Origin: Mycobacterium sp.
Lineage (GTDB): Bacteria > Actinomycetota > Actinomycetes > Mycobacteriales > Mycobacteriaceae
Assembly (NCBI GenBank): GCA_020438905.1
Contig: JAGQTQ010000022.1
Coordinates: 1 to 43,638, forward strand
Length of the DNA: 43,638 nucleotides
Direction: 5' to 3'
Shown here: in pieces, positions 41,903 to 43,638 of the stretch
Position numbering within the stretch: the stretch's first letter is position 1
Layout: each line of letters starts with the position of its first letter
The notes under the pieces: model-generated
Seen by the model: the letters and a program-made list of their open reading frames with translations, nothing else
The model's database searches: none
What the model was told of the DNA's origin: nothing
Program-made: the position numbers and the translations under genes

Positions 41903-43638
41903 ATGGGTGCGGGACAGTGTGTGGGCCGGGTCGGCGGACTTGCGGTGGCCCTCGGTGTGGGTGCCGCGGTGTTCGGCGGTGTGGCGGTGGCCTGGGCCGA
42001 AGAATCATCGGGTGTCGGCGGCGCGGGCACGTCGGCGGGGCCCGCGCGTGGGGCCTCAACGCATTCGCCGACGCGGGGCCCGGCCCGGGCCCACGCGACT
42101 GCCGGCGGCTCGTCTTCGCCCCGCAGTTCCCTGCCCCGTCCGGCGGCCGCGATGGCTTCCCGGACCGCGCCGCCCAGTGCCGGACGAGCCGATGCCGAAG
42201 TGGCCCTCGAGGTCCCCGCACCGACAGCGGTCCTGAGCCCGGCGCCGACGGGGCCGATATCCGGTGAGCTTGCGGGGCCGGGCCCCGTGGCACCCGATCA
42301 GGTTCTGCCGTCGCCGGAACTGCCGGCGGTCACTCGCCGCCAACAGGCGGCCGCCTCCTCGACGGCCGCACCCGCCCAGCAGGTCGGCGCATCGTCGCTG
42401 TTCGGCGATTCGATCACGGTGAACCCGACGGTGGTGTGGAACGAGGGCGTACTCAGCGGAACACTGGACGCCAGTACCACCTCCGGTGACCGGCTGAGCT
42501 ACGTCGTCATCTCGAGGCCGAGCCTGGGCGGCAAGATCGGCGGCGGGCCGTTGCTGCCGCTGACCAACTTCGGGCCGGGCGGCTCGTTCACCTACGTGCC
42601 CTATGCCAGCACCCTGACCAACCCCGGGCAGACCGAGAAGTTCCGGATCATGGTTCTGGAGAACTCGCCGGCCGTCCAGTTCGTCGAGAATCTGCTGGGA
42701 CCACTGGGCAACCTGCTCGTTCCCCAGGTGCTGGCGGTCATCCACCGGATCCCGATCGTCGGCGAACTGCTCTCACCGATCATCGGCCAGGCCAGGATCG
42801 TGACATTCGAGGAGAACCCCCACGACCTCGCCGCCGGCCGTGCGACCGCGTTCACTTACATGATGCCGTCCTTCGACGGCACGCCGATCAGCGTCAACTA
42901 CTTTCCCGCCGTCAACGTCGCCATCGGCGAAGTCGATTCCGCCCCGACCGTCCTGGCCGCATCGGGTCTGGCGTGCGCGGCCAACACCGACCCGAACACG
43001 GTCTACGGCCAGCTCTTCCCGAGTGAGCAGTTCGGCAGCCTGACCCCGGGGATCAAACCGCTGCGCGAAGACGCGTTCGCATCGGCGCTTCCCGGTGGTC
43101 CGTCCTACGACGGCGGTGGCGGCTACAACGTCATCACCTGGGATCCGCGCGGGGAGTTCGCCTCCGGCGGACAGCTTCAGATCGACAACCCGTTCTACGA
43201 GGGCCGCGACGTGTCCTCGATCATCAGCTGGCTTTCCAGCGCGGCCAACCCGGCGCGCGAACAGGTGCTGACGGACCTGGGCGGCGATCCGCTGATCGGT
43301 ATGACCGGGGGGTCCTACGGTGGCGGGATCCAGCTGACCACGGTGGACCCGCGGATCGACGCCATCGTCCCGGAGATCGCCTGGTATTCGCTGTTGAGTT
43401 CGCTCTACCCCGATGACAGCCAGTTCAAGACCGGGTTCGGCACGATCCTGGGCGCGGCGCTGGCGTTCACCGGGGCCAGGGTCAACCCGGCGATCTACCA
43501 GGGCATCCTCACCGGGATCCTGTTCGGCTGGCTCGGCGAGGGCTCCCAGGCCGTGCTGGCCAGCGTCGGGCCGACGACGCTGCTCAATCAGGAGCACGCC
43601 CCGACGCTGATGTTCCAGGGCATCGACGACACCCTGTT
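41903..43638 (+). CDS. Exported alpha/beta hydrolase with Ig/cadherin-like domain (partial)
   Basis: At least 578 residues, open at the right edge. The reading frame was translated by hand and has no stop. ATG 41903 (MGAGQC) follows GAGGAG at 41891-41896; the ATG at 41899 is out of frame. Residues 1-32 are a signal peptide containing VGRVGGLAVALGVGAAVF, ending near AWA. A Pro/Ala/Ser linker runs to about 165, then a cadherin/Ig-like domain (VVWNEGVLSGTLDAST, SFTYVPYAS) to about 250. The hydrolase domain follows: WDPRGEFASGG at 413-423 and the nucleophile Ser471 in GGSYGGG, as in S15/CocE-type acyl hydrolases and peptidases. His and Asp should lie at or beyond the edge. Confidence 0.85.
   Translation, partial: MGAGQCVGRVGGLAVALGVGAAVFGGVAVAWAEESSGVGGAGTSAGPARGASTHSPTRGPARAHATAGGSSSPRSSLPRPAAAMASRTAPPSAGRADAEVALEVPAPTAVLSPAPTGPISGELAGPGPVAPDQVLPSPELPAVTRRQQAAASSTAAPAQQVGASSLFGDSITVNPTVVWNEGVLSGTLDASTTSGDRLSYVVISRPSLGGKIGGGPLLPLTNFGPGGSFTYVPYASTLTNPGQTEKFRIMVLENSPAVQFVENLLGPLGNLLVPQVLAVIHRIPIVGELLSPIIGQARIVTFEENPHDLAAGRATAFTYMMPSFDGTPISVNYFPAVNVAIGEVDSAPTVLAASGLACAANTDPNTVYGQLFPSEQFGSLTPGIKPLREDAFASALPGGPSYDGGGGYNVITWDPRGEFASGGQLQIDNPFYEGRDVSSIISWLSSAANPAREQVLTDLGGDPLIGMTGGSYGGGIQLTTVDPRIDAIVPEIAWYSLLSSLYPDDSQFKTGFGTILGAALAFTGARVNPAIYQGILTGILFGWLGEGSQAVLASVGPTTLLNQEHAPTLMFQGIDDTL

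Noticed and set aside
40833-42293. N-terminal extension of the glpF frame
   Set aside because: The added part translates the tandem repeat and antisense of the hydrolase; the MIP family begins at MTVKRTPLLGE.

Overview
The window is high-GC actinobacterial DNA and most likely comes from a rapidly growing Mycobacterium (Mycolicibacterium-type) chromosome. The reasons are a dense, mostly short-gapped gene layout, GTG and TTG starts, leaderless -10 promoters, and many genes that resemble known mycobacterial families (AnsP-type asparagine permease, DUF3097, ThrE, the Rv2566/Rv2567/Rv2568c/Rv2569c-type set). It also encodes exported proteins with the mycobacterial signal-peptide plus Ala/Pro/Ser/Arg-rich linker design. 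I saw no rRNA, tRNA, CRISPR array, insertion sequence or phage. No gap between called genes exceeds about 240 bases.

Layout. 1-3.5 kb: a partial transglutaminase-like gene, then a tightly overlapping operon of FtsX-type permease, acyl carrier protein and fatty-acyl-AMP ligase. 3.5-10.4 kb: a lipoprotein, a large GH63/MGH1-like glycoside hydrolase behind a short upstream ORF, an exported protein with exact 20-residue repeats, an MFS transporter and a leaderless DUF3097 gene. 10.4-18 kb: an exported beta-carbonic anhydrase, a ThrE-type exporter, an exported hypothetical protein, an App1-type phosphatase, two small uncharacterised genes, and an asparagine-type permease with a small membrane partner.

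18.1-26.1 kb is the most notable region. It is a same-strand four-gene unit: transglutaminase+DUF2126 amidoligase, circularly permuted ATP-grasp+alpha-E, a second transglutaminase-like protein, and a zinc-ribbon metallopeptidase. The last three overlap. Together they look like a peptide or amide-bond synthesis and cleavage system whose substrate is unknown.

26.1-30.7 kb: membrane and secreted proteins, including a leishmanolysin-like metalloprotease that carries a cadherin-like domain and a PEP-CTERM-like tail. 30.8-36.3 kb: nucleoside and deoxyribose catabolism (udp, deoC, a phosphohexomutase; on the other strand cdd and an MFS transporter). 36.4-43.6 kb: a cytochrome b561-like/sulfite-oxidase-like fusion, two small exported proteins, a CDGSH protein, an AzgA-type purine permease with glpF, and a partial exported alpha/beta hydrolase running off the right edge.

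Functional themes are purine/nucleoside and amino-acid uptake and catabolism, cell-envelope exported proteins, and the transglutaminase/amidoligase system. All family assignments come from reading the sequence; no database search was run.
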